Positions 14,101 through 27,364 of a stretch of DNA of 64,000 nucleotides are shown here, piece by piece. The notes under the pieces are model-generated. The model worked only from the letters and a program-made list of their open reading frames with translations. It was not told where the DNA came from and did no database searches. The first letter of the stretch is position 1. The number at the start of each line of letters is the position of its first letter. The stretch lies in contig NC_089850.1 of assembly GCF_036373705.1 (NCBI RefSeq), positions 47,709,048 to 47,773,047 on the forward strand, written 5' to 3'. The position numbers were made by a program, and so were the translations under genes. This DNA comes from Amia ocellicauda. Lineage: Eukaryota > Chordata > Actinopteri > Amiiformes > Amiidae.

Positions 14101-17100
14101 ATCAACCAAATTAAAGTGAGCCATGGAGAATTAACATTGTGAACCAACAAACAACTAAATCCTGGAATTTTGCTTTGCATCTGAATTTATGAGATTCAGG
14201 AAAACACACACAGACTGGAAACACATTCACGTAGCCTTTAAAACAGTGTTTGTGAAGAACTGATTATAAAACAAATGAAAAAGGAAGCAAAATATAAGCA
14301 AGCTGTTTCAATAATATTTGTAACAAGCATGTATGAGGTTTGCAACATTCTGGCACTTTTCTTATTATTATTTTATTAGGAAATGCATTTCACAGCCTCT
14401 TGTGAGTACTGGTGGTTTCCAAATCTCACGTTAATATATACAAGTAAAACTGTAACTATTAGCAAAAGCACTTGATAGGAAATGCATCCACAGGAGACCG
14501 CTTTACTTAACAGCAAGGGGAAATACAGATTTTAACTGCAGGCAGAGCTGTCAAAGGCCTTTGGGTTCTTCCGACTCCCACCATCCACTCAGGGCAGAGA
14601 CACTGTTAAGCGATTTTCATAAATGAAAAACTGTACACAATTATAACAGTCCCAGAAATCAACAATATTTTAATGTAGTATTAGAGTCCTTAAAATATAC
14701 ATATGAATACAAAAATATGAATAATAGCATTGACAAGTCAGCCTATCTGCTTCAAGGCAACACTGTAGTGCACACTGACAGGTAAAGGTTGGTCATAACG
14801 AGCCCTGTGTGGTACAAATCCACTGTGAAAGGAAATGCATTCATGCTTGAAATCGTTACATTAATTTCAATTAATTTGAATGTAACACTATCATGCTTTG
14901 GTGCCATCATATTCACAACAAATCTAAGAAAATAGTATGATCTTTAAATCTGGATTGACCTATACACAACACACAGTGTTATACATGTGAAATGTACTTG
15001 ACATTAAAAATGCTGCAGAGTAATAATATGTAATAACAGGTTTTCAGAAAGAAGACTAAATTTAAACAATTCAAAACAAAAAGTCAATGCCATTCACCAA
15101 TGAGCAAAATAAATCTTTAGTACACAGTGGGTTAAACCCAGAAGTTAAATCACCAAAACCTGTGTATATACCAAAAACAGCTGGAGATCTAGCAAACAAA
15201 ATGAAGATAAACCTAATGGTAAACATTGTATATTAGCGGGAAAAATATTATAGGTATGATATCCACAGTCCACTACATCTGCTACACTCATGTTTTTCAT
15301 GTGAAAAGGCTTTCGAACCTTGCCTCATTATTCAGTGAAATGCCGAGTAAAGCAATCCGGTTTTGAGGATACAGAAAACGTGAAGATCAATTGATCATTA
15401 AATAGCAATATAAGGTGCACATGATCTTGACCAATTTCTTTACTACGTAGTCTCCATTAGACCCACTGTTCCATTTAAATACGCAGAGGGACAATGTTTC
15501 TCTTCTCAAATATTTAATCTGTTTTCCATTTTTAAATTGTTTGAATGGAGGGCAAAGTACCTGCAATTGTTGAAAAGATCAATAATATGTTTAAACATGC
15601 ACTATATCTGGTAAACAGGTGAAAATGCTCAGTTTAAAGGTTTTGTTGTTCAAGGTAATCATTTTTTATTCATCTCTCCTGATCTTGTACAATAGAGACC
15701 CAGTCGGCAACATGGAAAGTAAATAAATAAATCCTTCACAAAGCAAAATAAAAATCACTATTTTCCACAATGATTAAGTTCTCTTCTCTCTACATATTAA
15801 TGAAGGGACTCTAGATTTCAGCCAAAGAATGTGAGCGCATTAATTTGACTGTTTCTGAAAGAGACCACAATACAGAACTTCTGTCTTTTCTATAAAGGTG
15901 TACATTTAATTATATGCTTTTACTGGAATATTTAGTGAGCATCCTGAACAGCCTCAGTAGAAAAAGAACAATATTAAAAGTTGAGTGTCCTTTTAAAACA
16001 TTTCATGACACGTCGCTGCAAAAGTTTCAAGGCATGTATAAAATATTAAACCTTTATCTTCATAATGTGACGTAGGTGACAGCATACTAAAAACGGACAA
16101 GGTAATGGCCAAGACACTGTGCAGCATAGTAAAAATAACTAAGATGTAATATTTTATTTATTACATGCATTTTTAATATACAATTTCATACTTTGAATAA
16201 AGAATTGCCTTATACTTATTCAGGGGTAATATGTCATATGTGACTTTGGCTATTGAAAACTTCCATAAACTGCTTTAAAACTTTATTAATTAGGTATGTT
16301 ATCAACAAATAAATTTTACTAACAATTTTGGAACATTTTTAACATTGCATCCCTTAGGTCTGCATTGTATGATCACACTTGCACAAAATTAGTTTAGAGA
16401 AGAATCTCAGGTATGTGCACAGAGTACATTGTTTTTCTAAATTAAAAATCACATTTACAGGAAAAATTTGAAATTGATTAAATCAATTTGCATCTCCTAA
16501 GACCTTCTACTAAACTTATTAATTTGAGTCCATCACTGTCTTGATAGAAAAAAAAATGAATTGGACTTGTTAATGGGGAATATTTAATGTATTTGACTGA
16601 AACAGTGCGTTATCTTCCTGCCTGTGTTTTCTTCACCAAATTGAACTTTTTTCATCTAATGTTCAGTTTTCACAATTCTCCCTTAAATCAAGTAAATATT
16701 AAAAACCTTCTGTCAGATATAAAGGCCAGATGCAAGATTGCAGATCCATCCTGCCACGATGTCAGACTCTAGCAACCAATGGTAAACGGTCCTGAAAAGG
16801 GCTTTCATGGGAACTCTGCATATGAACAACTTGCCCATTTTGACTGATCTACAACACTCAAGCACAGCACATTCATGGTAATGCCAGTAAAACAGTAACA
16901 CAGAAAGTTTAGACCCAGATTAAATCAAAATTTCAGCCCATTTACTTAAATCAATCCAATGGCTGACGGCCGATTCCTACTGGGTAAATAAAAGCAGCAT
17001 CTAAGAAACAGACTGCCAGCATCAGGAGACCCAGCAAGCAAAAAAACTGTCAACTGGCAAATCGGATTATGTTTGGTTTTTAATCTCAGAATCAACTTTC

Positions 17101-19420
17101 AACACCTCTCTCAACATATGTAGTTCTTGCTGCGATAATGTGAAGGTAGAGCTTTTTAAGACAAATGATGCACGGTGATGTATTGTCCCATCTGTGCAGA
17201 AGTAGTCAGTGACTGATTAGGAATTCAATACAAGGATCCAAGGGTTCCCGGTCCGATGCCCGCAAGCCCAGACTGCTCCCAAGTGTTATTGTTCAGTTCT
17301 CTAATAGACAGGACTAATAGAGATACTGTGTCTTATGTGTGATCTCATCACATCAGTACAAAATCCCTCTTTGTTCTTGCAATCATGCATTCATGACCAA
17401 GAAAGGAAAGCCACAGTATTTTCAGGGATCGTTTTCTCACAAACACCACTATTCATTAACTCTCTGCACCAAAGCCTTTATGGAACAAGTCCTTATTGAG
17501 ATGCAGAAAGCACCAAGGAGAATGCAGCATTTTCTCTTCCAGTTTAACACTGACTATTTTAGCATCGTTTCCTGGGGAATGGTACCGGATCATTGAGACC
17601 GTGCTAGATTACTGACCTACTTCATTAAGACCTGACCTCATTATACTTAAAGAGGTGTGAGAGGATACTCATTCTGGAATGTAAGGGTAAAAGAAAGGTA
17701 ATCAGTTGAAAATAATAGCTCAATTTAAGGACAGCCGAGCCAACTAATTAGATACAGTCCATCGATAATTCATTTCCCATTTCTGAATGTGGATCCCTAT
17801 TCATCATATGAGAGCAGCGTTTTGTAATGCCAGTTTCACATGCAAGCCCAAATTGAGACCAGGCTAGACCAATTTTCAGCTGTCAGGCAATACCCTGAAT
17901 TTAATACCTGCACACACCAATACAGATTGGAGAGTTGGGAAAAACACAACCTAGAAGTGAAATACCATCTCAAGAAACTAAAACACTTAATACACAAAAC
18001 TGTCATAGCATAACTCAAACACCCGCTGATGTGCCACCTCTTATACTGATTTATTTGTTTCAGCATAGAATTGAATTGTTCCAAGAACTATGAATATATT
18101 TGTTGGTTTCTATATTCAAGTTACCAGACCTATTCCATTGAAAATGTATTGCATTTAGTTTACCCAAAGTCACATTTATGTTCGACAAAGATTAAGAATG
18201 TTTAAAACTGCACGTGTAAGAAAGGAGCAGTAAACAAATGGCATAGTTACTCCTTCTATACATTCAAACAGAGTAGTTAAAGGCAAGAAGCAGGAAATAG
18301 TGTTGTTTAATCTGTCACGGCATCAATCTGCCAAGCAAGAGAAAGTCTCAGAGAAAATCTAAAATCAAAGGGGAGAAGGGAAGGAAATCAGGCCGTGGAA
18401 TATGAGAGGAGCCGTCGTTCAAAGGGACGCAGTGAAGAGTTCAGCACGACGCCAGTCCAGCCCCTGTCACCGGCTGCAGCGCTCCGGCAAGGAGCTCTTA
18501 CTCTCTCACACATGAATGCCGTTATTATGTGCAGATGTTCTGTGCTCTCTATCACTCTTCTACAACGAACAAGTTGAATCATTATTTTGCTATTTGACCA
18601 GAAATGAAGCATGGCTTATTGCCATATTCAGACATCCGTGCTTTCTTGCCCTGTTTTTTCCATCAAGATTACGGTCCTCCAGCTCTCTAGAGAGCAACTT
18701 GCAGTGTTTCTGCGCTGATCCTTGTACTTTGTGCCCGTTTCACAGAAAGTAACTGAAAATATTCCCAGGTGTCACCAGGGCACTAACCCCAAGAAATGTG
18801 AAGTGGTGAACATATCCTTTAATTATTCACCTATAATACATTTATAATACATACACAATGCACATAAAATAATTCAAAATAGCTCAAGAAAAATCATATC
18901 AAATAGGGAAAATTCTTTTTGAAAACTCCAGTGAGATGCCTCAGGAGGTTTAGCCTTTGATTTTCACTTAAAAAGCTAAATTACACTAATTAATTACTAC
19001 ATTTTTTATTTATTTTGGCTTTATGTTAACAAGCTTAAATTAAAATAGGTATTATTTCCATGGTAACATTAAGGCAACATACAAGCAATTAGTATTAGTC
19101 CGATAATGAAAGCATGCAGTCTTGTTCACTTGCAAGATACTTATTAAAAAGTCTACACGGCTACAGTATAGTATCAGTTTTCTTCTTCTTCTTCTTCAGC
19201 CAGCTTCTTCTACTGATTTCAAGAAGCATGACACTTTGTAGTTATGTATCTCCAGTATGTGTGCTGCTTGCTGCTGCTCGCTTAAGTGTCGTGTCGTGTA
19301 CTGTGGTGGCCTATGAGCACAGCAACATGTCTGTGTTGACATCAAACTTTAACGACACAAAATTAGTGATCATTGTGTACATGAGCTCCTTACGGAGACA
19401 TAACCCCTAAGTTAGCGCTT
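8101..19420. other. Long non-coding stretch (inferred slc35f1 intron 1)
   Basis: I find no exon, RNA gene or clear transposon in this 11-kb AT-rich stretch. A small GC-richer patch at about 18390-18500 (with caccggctgcagcgctccgg) has a short open frame on each strand but no recognisable domain. Human SLC35F1 has a very large first intron, so an empty region here fits that gene's structure. Confidence 0.55.
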
Positions 19421-19499
19421 TTACACCGACAAGGACCCGGTGCCTAATTTGGAAGTATTTTTAGCTTTCCCCCGCAGAAGACCCGTCTCCCGGCCGCAC

Positions 19500-19750
19500 G
19501 GAGCCGCTTTTTCTGGCACCAAAAACGTGCTGGTCTGGAACCTAAGAACCCGTGACGTCGGTTCGGGGGGCGGGGTTAAGTCGTCTCCACAGGAAGTGAT
19601 TGGCCGAGCGCAGCCGCCATGTTTAAAATGCCGGCAGAGACGCGAGCAGCGAGGAGAGTTTATTACAAATGAGCGAAATGAGCAGCAACAGCGGCCTGTC
19701 AGAGACACTACAGTGACAGTATGTCTCACACGTCAATAACTAGTTAGTTG
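19500..19750. promoter_or_regulatory. CpG-rich promoter-like island inside the slc35f1 intron
   Basis: Within about 130 bp there is a half CRE (gtgacgtc, 19551-19558), a GC box (ggggcggggt), an ETS-type site (acaggaagtg), an inverted CCAAT box (gattggcc) and a YY1-like gccgccatgtt ending near 19623. This motif set is typical of a TATA-less CpG-island promoter, and CpG is far denser than in the flanks. A short frame beginning MSEMSSNSGLS follows at about 19670 and stops after 15 codons. A possible splice donor (acagtatgt) lies at about 19715-19723. I do not recognise a gene. It could be an alternative promoter, a lncRNA start or a nested gene. Confidence 0.45.
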
Positions 19751-20104
19751 TTGGCAAATGGCAGCAATGAGAGACGACTGAGCGCAGCTTCCGTGTCAGG
19801 AAAGCCGTGTTACAGCGAGATTATGATGATGAGAGTTAATGCGACGATACAAATTGAACAGAAATGTTGTTTATTAATGATCTGGTCATTAACTGATCCG
19901 GTGTGACGCCGAATCCAGCGCCCCGACGAGTCACGTGTCCCGGGTTGGTTTGCGCATGATTCATAATGTACGAATACATTCATTTTCTTAGCACAGGGCG
20001 AATTACACAAAACACACATATTGTACAGTAAGAAATCAAATACACAGTAAGATCGGTTACAGTGATGAGTTTGTGCTCACATGCCAGCAGTGCTGACAAT
20101 GGAT

Positions 20105-20105
20105 T

Positions 20106-20145
<40 letters not shown>

Positions 20146-20200
20146 TTATGATTGTGTATTTGTTAGCGGACGCTCTTATCCAGGGCGACTTTCAACACAT
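20105..20200 (+). repeat. (TAA)n tract joined to a dispersed repeat core
   Basis: The tract (TAA)n at 20105-20146 is followed by tgttagcggacgctcttatc and cagggcgact (about 20160-20191). This core recurs in the window at about 50455, 56926 and 57505, several times next to a TTA/TAA tract. It looks like the conserved end of an interspersed element with a TTA-type tail. The family is not identified. Confidence 0.65.
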
Positions 20201-20559
20201 AGGAGCATCGCTGCGTGTCTGGCAACAGGGACAATGCAACAGTGATGTGGGACCATCATCCCAGACTTCATCAATCAGCACAATTTCCCATCAAACCATT
20301 AACATCAGCTGAGATCATCGACAGTTTATTGATCTGCCACGACTGCCCCGCAAATACCCCCAAAACTGATTTATCTTGGCATATTCGTATTCGCATAGTT
20401 GTATTTTCGTTTCTGCTTGTCTACATGTGATCTCGCGTTTTTTGTTTTGCTTTTCACAATGAGTTTGGTTGGGATGTATAATAGGGTTTAAGGTCGCAGT
20501 CCTCGGTGCTGAATATTATTCTGTTTCTCTTCTACTCCGCGCTTGGGAACGCCCACATC

Positions 20560-20760
20560 CAGTGACGTCAGCGTTCGGTTCCAAACCCGGTGGAAAAGCG
20601 CGCCGGTTCGCAAAAACATCAGCTGCTTCCCAGGCCGAGCACCGGCTCCGGCTCCAGTAACGGCATCATGTCGGTGGAAAAGCGCTACGAGTATATAAAC
20701 CTTGGAAGCGCGTCCGGAGCCTGGTCTTTTGGAATAGTGGGTCGATCGGTCCCTCTCTCT
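20560..20760 (+). promoter_or_regulatory. Putative CRE/TATA promoter
   Basis: A perfect CRE (tgacgtca, 20563-20570) lies about 125 bp upstream of a good TATA box (gtatataaac, 20691-20700). A 14-base element, cggtggaaaagcgc, occurs twice (20588-20601 and about 20672-20685). The region is CpG-rich compared with its flanks. It could be a true promoter on the plus strand or the U3-like part of an old LTR. No downstream coding region or LTR partner is recognisable. Confidence 0.4.
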
Positions 20761-23700
20761 CGCTCTCCTGGGTGGAGCTGTGTGGTGTGGAGAGCCTATG
20801 TCAGCGTGGTTTGTATCCCGAGCAGAGTTCCAATCTGTACATGCTATGGTTGACTCCTCGGTGCCATATAGTCGATCCATACTTGCCTCTCCCTCCTCTG
20901 GCTGAGAGACAGTGTGACAGTGTCCCTTGGCGAGAGGCTACTGGGCCTTCTCTCCACATGGTCTCAGTATTGTTACCACTGGTAAACGTTATAGACATGG
21001 AGTCTAGACAAAGGACATGATCTTGTCACCGGCCCTGTAATGGGGATTTTGCAGTTTGTGCTGTTGGACAAGGGAAAGTCCCCATCCACGCTCAAGGTGC
21101 ATCGGTTGGTCATTACTACTTGTCCGGATTGATACCCAGATTTCCTGGGCACCCAGTTGTTGAAAGGAGCACATAGGCTTCGGCCTCTTTTTTCTCTTTA
21201 TTTACCTACATCTGCTTCACTCAGCTGAGTTGAGGTTTTAACTAATATAAGATGCTTACATTGTTCATGTTAATTAATTTACTTTAAATTCCATAATTTT
21301 ATACATTATGGTATTAAAGGCAGAGAAAGGAATCAATATGAAACTGAAGTAGCAAAACACTTCAGATGATGCCCACACTGCCACAGCTGTGGGTTGAGCT
21401 GTAACAGAGTGTGCTGTAGACAGTGCTGGATGTGTTTTACATTCCTTTCAAGATGATTACATTTTCAAACCCTGCTAGCAAATCAAACTACAAACTAACA
21501 CTTTCATTAAATGCTTCATTTTTAATGAGAGATGCTCTCTTGGGCCCTACATATGGAGCAACTGTATGCAGATTGAAGAAGAAAGGTACCACAATAAGTT
21601 TTACTTCCACTCATCATGTTATTTGCATCAGCCTGGGAGTTAGATTTTAAATAGCAAAGTTGAGGACCTTCTAATTTGGTTTTAATGCAATAAAGCTCCA
21701 GCACATAAAAGCAAACAGGCAAGATAGAGCTGAAATTCAAAGCTTCAGTTCACAACACCATCTGAAGACTGATAAGGAGGAAAATCTGCTGTGCATAACA
21801 TAAATAAATAACATCGACTGCCTTCAAATGTATTCATATCCTTGGAAAAGTGTAACAAAGTTACAAGGACAAAAGGATATTCTGGCTCAAAACCTGCTGG
21901 CCTCTGCCAAGAAGCTCAAGCTTTGCCACAAATTAACTTTACAAGCCACAGCATATATGCATGTCTTAAACAAAGATGGAGACTTACAATTGAGTGTGAG
22001 ATGGATAAGACATGCGTATGACCGGGCTCCCAATACGGCGACCATGACCAACCCGACCCATGCCCTTTCTTCATTCAGATCTGACAGTCACCATAAAAAT
22101 AGTCTCTAAAATATCCTATTAAAACAATGTGCAACATTTCCAAATTCAAGTTTTTAAACACATAAAATATTGTAAATTAAGCAATCCATGTTTTTATAGC
22201 CAGATGAATGTTTGATTTAGTAGTGATAGCAGACCCTAACAGTTAAATGCACAATATTTTTCCCATTACAGCATCAAACAGCAACATCAAATATTATATA
22301 CATATTATAGATTATACACCACAACTAGGCCTGTGTGTTTTAAACTTTGTAATGATAGCTTTGCATTAAACAGTGTGGTCACTCTGTCATCTTTTAGAAG
22401 TATTCCAGGATAACATCAACATTTAGTTTATTCATGATATCCCCGGATTTTGTGTAAATGAACACAGATTGACACCTCTCGCTGCACATATCATGTGTCG
22501 AACATGTGGGATCATTCAAATAAAAAGTGAAGGGAATTTTAGGTTGTGGATTCACATGGAAATGTGAAAAAGATCCATTCATTAATAAACCATGGACCAG
22601 CCCGACCCGAGCCCGAGTACTTTACACATAATAATCACCTGACCCAACCTGAAACCCACACATATTAGGGTCCCATTGGGCTCAGGTTTGGTAGCAAGAC
22701 TTTAGCTCCCACACATTGGCCCTTATTTATCACAAATATGTTTTTAAGATTTATTTTCTAACCTGTTTGTGCTGCAAGACAGAAGTCAAAATTGTAAATT
22801 GAGCATGGCTGGCCAATAGCTTCTGAGATCTCTGATCGGCTTGCCACTGCAGCCGTTGTGGCCTTTGGGTCCTGCTCAGCAATCTCTATGCCTGCTGATG
22901 TTGCCAAACGGTAAATGGAGCAAGAAACACAACAGTACAAATGCTGAGAGTTCAGTAGCGCTGAGATAAAGAATAACCATTCCTGCATGCACCCATTAGT
23001 GACATTTAAAGCAATACATGTGGTAACAGACAAGAGCACCATTATTTCTGATAAATGCAGTTATGCTGTTAAACACAGAACAATTAGCCAGTCAACAAAA
23101 AGTATCCTTTGCCTCAGGATACTCAACAATTGGAAAACGCATAATGAAGAGGAGTAATAGTTGTGTAGCTTTGCTGGTTTAATCATCATCATAAAGCAGC
23201 ATGATTGGGAGATCATGGCAGATACTCTGGCGAAGCATCACGTGTGTGAGGTGATGACTCACTTGGGGAGGTCATTTCCACAGTTGAAAGAAACCGAGAT
23301 GTGAGCGATTGCTTTTCATGGGAACGGAAGTTTTGGAGTCTTCATTTTTGGAGAGTGTAGCTGCACAAGTAAGAGCCCAAGTGACAAATTACAGCATGAT
23401 AAGACGTGTGCAGCCAAGCTGGGCTTTTTAATTAACCCCAGGCCCCGGTAGCACACACACACATTCTAAGCTCCCGCACCAGTCATCTCTGGGAGACGGT
23501 GTGACCATGTGGCTATGGACATTCCACAGTGGACTGTTGCTTAAGGACTGTAAAGACCTCCATATAGATGCTCATTACTTTTATTTTAATTATGTTTTTT
23601 TTTTTTATTGCATTTTCACAGAGCAATGGGTTTTATTTCATGTGATAATCTGATGCACCCTGAAAAGCAACAGGACATCCAAAAATTCTCTGAGTGAGCG

Positions 23701-24465
23701 CCTTTCCTGATGGGTTGTGCCAAATAACAGCATTTATCCATGCAGTGTGTATATAATACAGCAGAAGCAATAAACATTTGTACATAAGATTGATAACCCT
23801 CATTAGAGCCAATGGATGTATACTGTACACTCATTTCAAAGTTGTAAAACAATTTTACATTTGTCCATTATGTTTTTATGGAGTTTCGTCGTCATCTCTC
23901 CTCTTGGTTCCATAAGGTCATCTGGACAAGGCCACCAATAACTACACTGGGTTCATGAAGTATACAGATATCTGAGCCAATGCATGGTCTGTGCATATAA
24001 TGCATACTGTTGGTCCATCCCAGAAATCCCTGGTGTATTTTAACCATAAGGTAAAGTGGTCCAGTTCTGATTTATGATGTGTCAGCAGCAGTGTTGGGCC
24101 TGATGTGCATTAGAGGTAATTGATGTAATAGATAAGAGCAAGAGTTCAGGACTTTGTATTCTGAAATGATAGTCAGCATTTATCATTTTGTGACACCAGC
24201 TGTGAAGGCTTTGGATGAGTCTCAACAACTGCTTTGCTCAACAGTATTGGTTTTTAGGACTTGGTTTCTAAAAGACCACCAGAAAGACACAAAAAGAGGG
24301 AAGTTTATTCCCCATGAATTGATTATTTTCAGATTAAAGTGTATTTTTATTTCATCAGCCAGACAGTGGAGGGCATTAATATATTTTTCGGTTTACTGGT
24401 GTGTTATTTGGAATGTCATAACTCTCCAATTTCCCACAAAAGACCTGCACAACTGTGGGTAAAAG
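20761..24465. other. Non-coding stretch, no gene seen
   Basis: AT-rich sequence with only short unrecognised open frames. Two loosely similar patches near 22043 and 22594 share cccgaccc-type runs and may be remnants of one repeat. Nothing else is supported. Confidence 0.5.
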
Positions 24466-24765
24466 CTGTGGGTAAGATCACCAAAGCTCTCCCCTCTGGA
24501 ATTATAGGAGCAAGATTTTTGTTGGAACTACATGCTGATGAGTGTTTGCTTATGCCAAGTCTTTCAGAGACATTGCACAGCGAAATGGTGGGCATTGCCC
24601 TATTTGTTTACATGCTCAATGGTTATACTTTGCTTTGTCTTTGCAATGAGTGTAATTCACTCTCTGAAAGACTTGGCATAAGCAAACACTCATCAGCATG
24701 TAGTTCCAACCAAAATCTTGTTCCTATAATTCCAGAGCGGAGAGCTTTGGTCATCTTACCCACAG
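24466..24765. repeat. Long inverted repeat: 103-bp arms around a 90-nt loop
   Basis: Bases 24468-24570 and 24661-24763 are reverse complements of equal length with four mismatches and no gaps by eye, about 96 percent identical. Both outer ends read gtgggtaagat and both inner ends cttggcataag or its complement. The loop is 24571-24660. No target-site duplication is obvious, and I cannot assign a transposon family. A plus-strand open frame (24339-24893) spans the whole structure but lacks any known domain and is probably chance. It may be a foldback/MITE element or the source of a long hairpin RNA if transcribed. Confidence 0.92.
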
Positions 24766-26026
24766 TTTATTGGCTCCAATTATTCAGGCAATACCTTAAA
24801 TGTCATGAAAATTGTGATTTTAGGTCAATTCTTTGCCATATTGTGGACTTGGCAGAGTCATTTGTACAGCTAGGCCTTAAAAGTGAACGCTGACAGTGAT
24901 TTTGAGTCTAGGATCTTTAATTACTAATCTTTAATAATCTATCTCTTGCAATGAATTTCTATGATGACATGGTCACCATTTTAAATAAACTATAAATGCC
25001 TGGCAGGCATGTACAGGGATTGTTATTTTTTTATTTTATTTTTTATTTTTAACATTCCTTCTGCTGAATCCACATTTATTCCGGGTCGGCATTTCTCTCA
25101 GTAACGTGTCCCAACAAATTAAGACAGATTCAAGGAACCCATAGCTGAGGCAGCAGAACCTGAGGAAGTCAGAACTTTGCATTTTCAAAGTCATGCAGGA
25201 TTGCAACATGTTTGGCCATTGCCCATTTATTGTTCATTGGTGTTGCTATGCCAGGTGCACAGTCTCTGCTGTGGAGATCCAAGCAACACTTGCACAGGTT
25301 TACATATAAAATTGTTATGCTCAACTTCATACAGTCCAGGACGGTACATAATGCATTATTGCAATAATGTAATTGAGGTTTGATTAATTATGTAAATGTT
25401 AGTACATTACTTGTGATTACATCATTTACATTGCTCTTCTGTTAGAGGACATTGCTTATAAAATTAAGGTGAGATCCTACATTTGTTGTTCTACATGTAC
25501 TGCCATTATGTATTGATTGATTCATTGACTGTATATTATGTGAGAGGTTAGGTTTCTTTTTCTTGTGCATATAAAAAATACCAAAACAGAACTGTGTGCG
25601 TGTTATATATATCCCAACTGTAGCAATAACCCAATGCATTTATATTATCCTCAATTACCTCCCAATGTGCATTTTACATACTATGCTGTGCTGAACGCTG
25701 ACAAGTAGGTCAAATCTGTGATTACACAGAACTAGTGTTTTTTTAGATCTTATTCCTTCATGGTGAGACACGTTGTATTCTCACTTTATCTATAAGATAT
25801 ACACAAGGAACCAAAGCACAGCTGGAATACCGGTATCCAGTGAATTGTGATAAGCTGGAAATGAAACTGCTTACTCCCAGGCTGTGTTTATAGAGAGAAA
25901 ACATATATAGAGAAAACAATGGCAGTTCCTGACAAGTTGTTTTCATGTTCAGAACATTGTTGAATCTTATAATAGTTTTATTAATCAAAAGATTCAGTTC
26001 AGTTTTGGGATAAACCGGCATTTACC

Positions 26027-26060
<34 letters not shown>

Positions 26061-27097
26061 GGCAGGTGCTCAATTGTCTAACAAAGATTTTACCATAAAA
26101 TAAATACAAATTATACTCACTTATTGTGTAACTTATCATCATTGGAAGACAACTGAATTTTTACTTGTGGCCCTGTGTCAACATCACTTCCACTAACATG
26201 AAGACGATGTTACATTTGAAATCTTGCCAGAACTGATTAAATTAAAATTACAAAAAAATATTATACATGCATATAATACAGTTTTCCACAGATGTGTGTA
26301 AAAATATATTGTGTTTAATTATAATGTAATAAAGATTTCTCGGCAAGTAAAGATGTAATGTTGAAGGAAACTTGAATAAATTCGATCTGCACAGCCCAGG
26401 AAGTTGAGCAGTGCAGTTTGAATGGCGTGGATGCACGAATACAATGCCCTGGTCCTCTTTTCAGCTCAGTGTTTTATCAATGAAGTGACCAAATTCCACA
26501 CATTATTTCACTGTTGCTTGGTAAGAGAGTGCTCATTGAGGATTTAATCACAGTTTACAAACTACAAAAGGGCCACATCAGAATATGATCAGCACACAAT
26601 GCTGTTACCAGCTCAGGGAAAAGCCCAGAAAAATGCTCTGGCCTAAACTCACACATTCTGTACCTCGTCTGTTAAAGGAGCAAAATTATCCTAGCCTTTG
26701 GGTTTTCCCCAATGAGAAACCCACCGGCTTGTAAAACCTGCTTGTTTGCATGAAAATTCAAACAAAGGCTTTATCAAATGTATTCCCAGTGCTGATATGA
26801 AACCCTGCACCTGACCATAGCTTGTGGAGAGGCACTTTGCATTTCACTAAAAACTAATTTCCAGGGCAAATATCCACCCAAGACTGAGACAGAAACAATC
26901 CTATTAAAATTAAAAATGATTGACAGATCCTGTTTCTAATAAAAGTAAATGTCTAAAAATGTTCCCTTTAATTAACATAAGAAGGACTGAGTTGCTTAAC
27001 TGATGAAAGTCAGGACTGCACTGGTAATGGGGAAAAAAAAAAGAAAAAAAAAAGCTTCAAACCAACAGTAAACTACATCCATTTATCCATGCAACCA
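24766..27097. other. Non-coding stretch with long poly-A
   Basis: No gene is seen. It has a poly-A of about 31 nt at 26028-26058 and other short A/T runs. The A tract could mark the tail of a decayed retroelement, but no element body is recognisable next to it. Confidence 0.5.
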
Positions 27098-27364
27098 TAG
27101 GCGGATTGGCCATCGGGCAATTCTGGCAAATGGGCAAATGCCAGAAGGGGCAGTACATTTTTTAGTTCGGTGGGCCAGTTGCCTCGTATAGACAGTCGGA
27201 CACACATTGCGAACCACCGCCAACCCTGACTGCACTTCGTCGGCAACCAGAAGCGCACATCGCCAACCCCCCCCTGGACCTCACTTTATTGGGACACGGA
27301 CTTCACCAGCCGTCGCCCCCTGGGTAAAAGTCCAGGGCCGTTTTTTGGTCCCAGTCTGCCCCTG
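27098..27364. mobile_element. Possible small DNA-transposon-like repeat
   Basis: The left end (ggcggattggccatcgggca) and the reverse complement of the right end (caggggcagactgggacc) are loosely similar, suggesting imperfect terminal inverted repeats about 265 bp apart. The interior is GC-richer than the flanks. Ends of this kind are familiar from fish repeats, but the similarity is weak and no target duplication is clear. Confidence 0.35.

Noticed and set aside
20488..20880. 130-residue minus-strand open frame
   Set aside because: It lies across the CRE/TATA block, lacks a domain, and GC-rich promoter DNA readily stays open.
24339..24893. 184-residue plus-strand open frame, the longest in the left half
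   Set aside because: It spans both arms and the loop of an inverted repeat, has no recognisable domain, and palindromic sequence often keeps frames open by chance.
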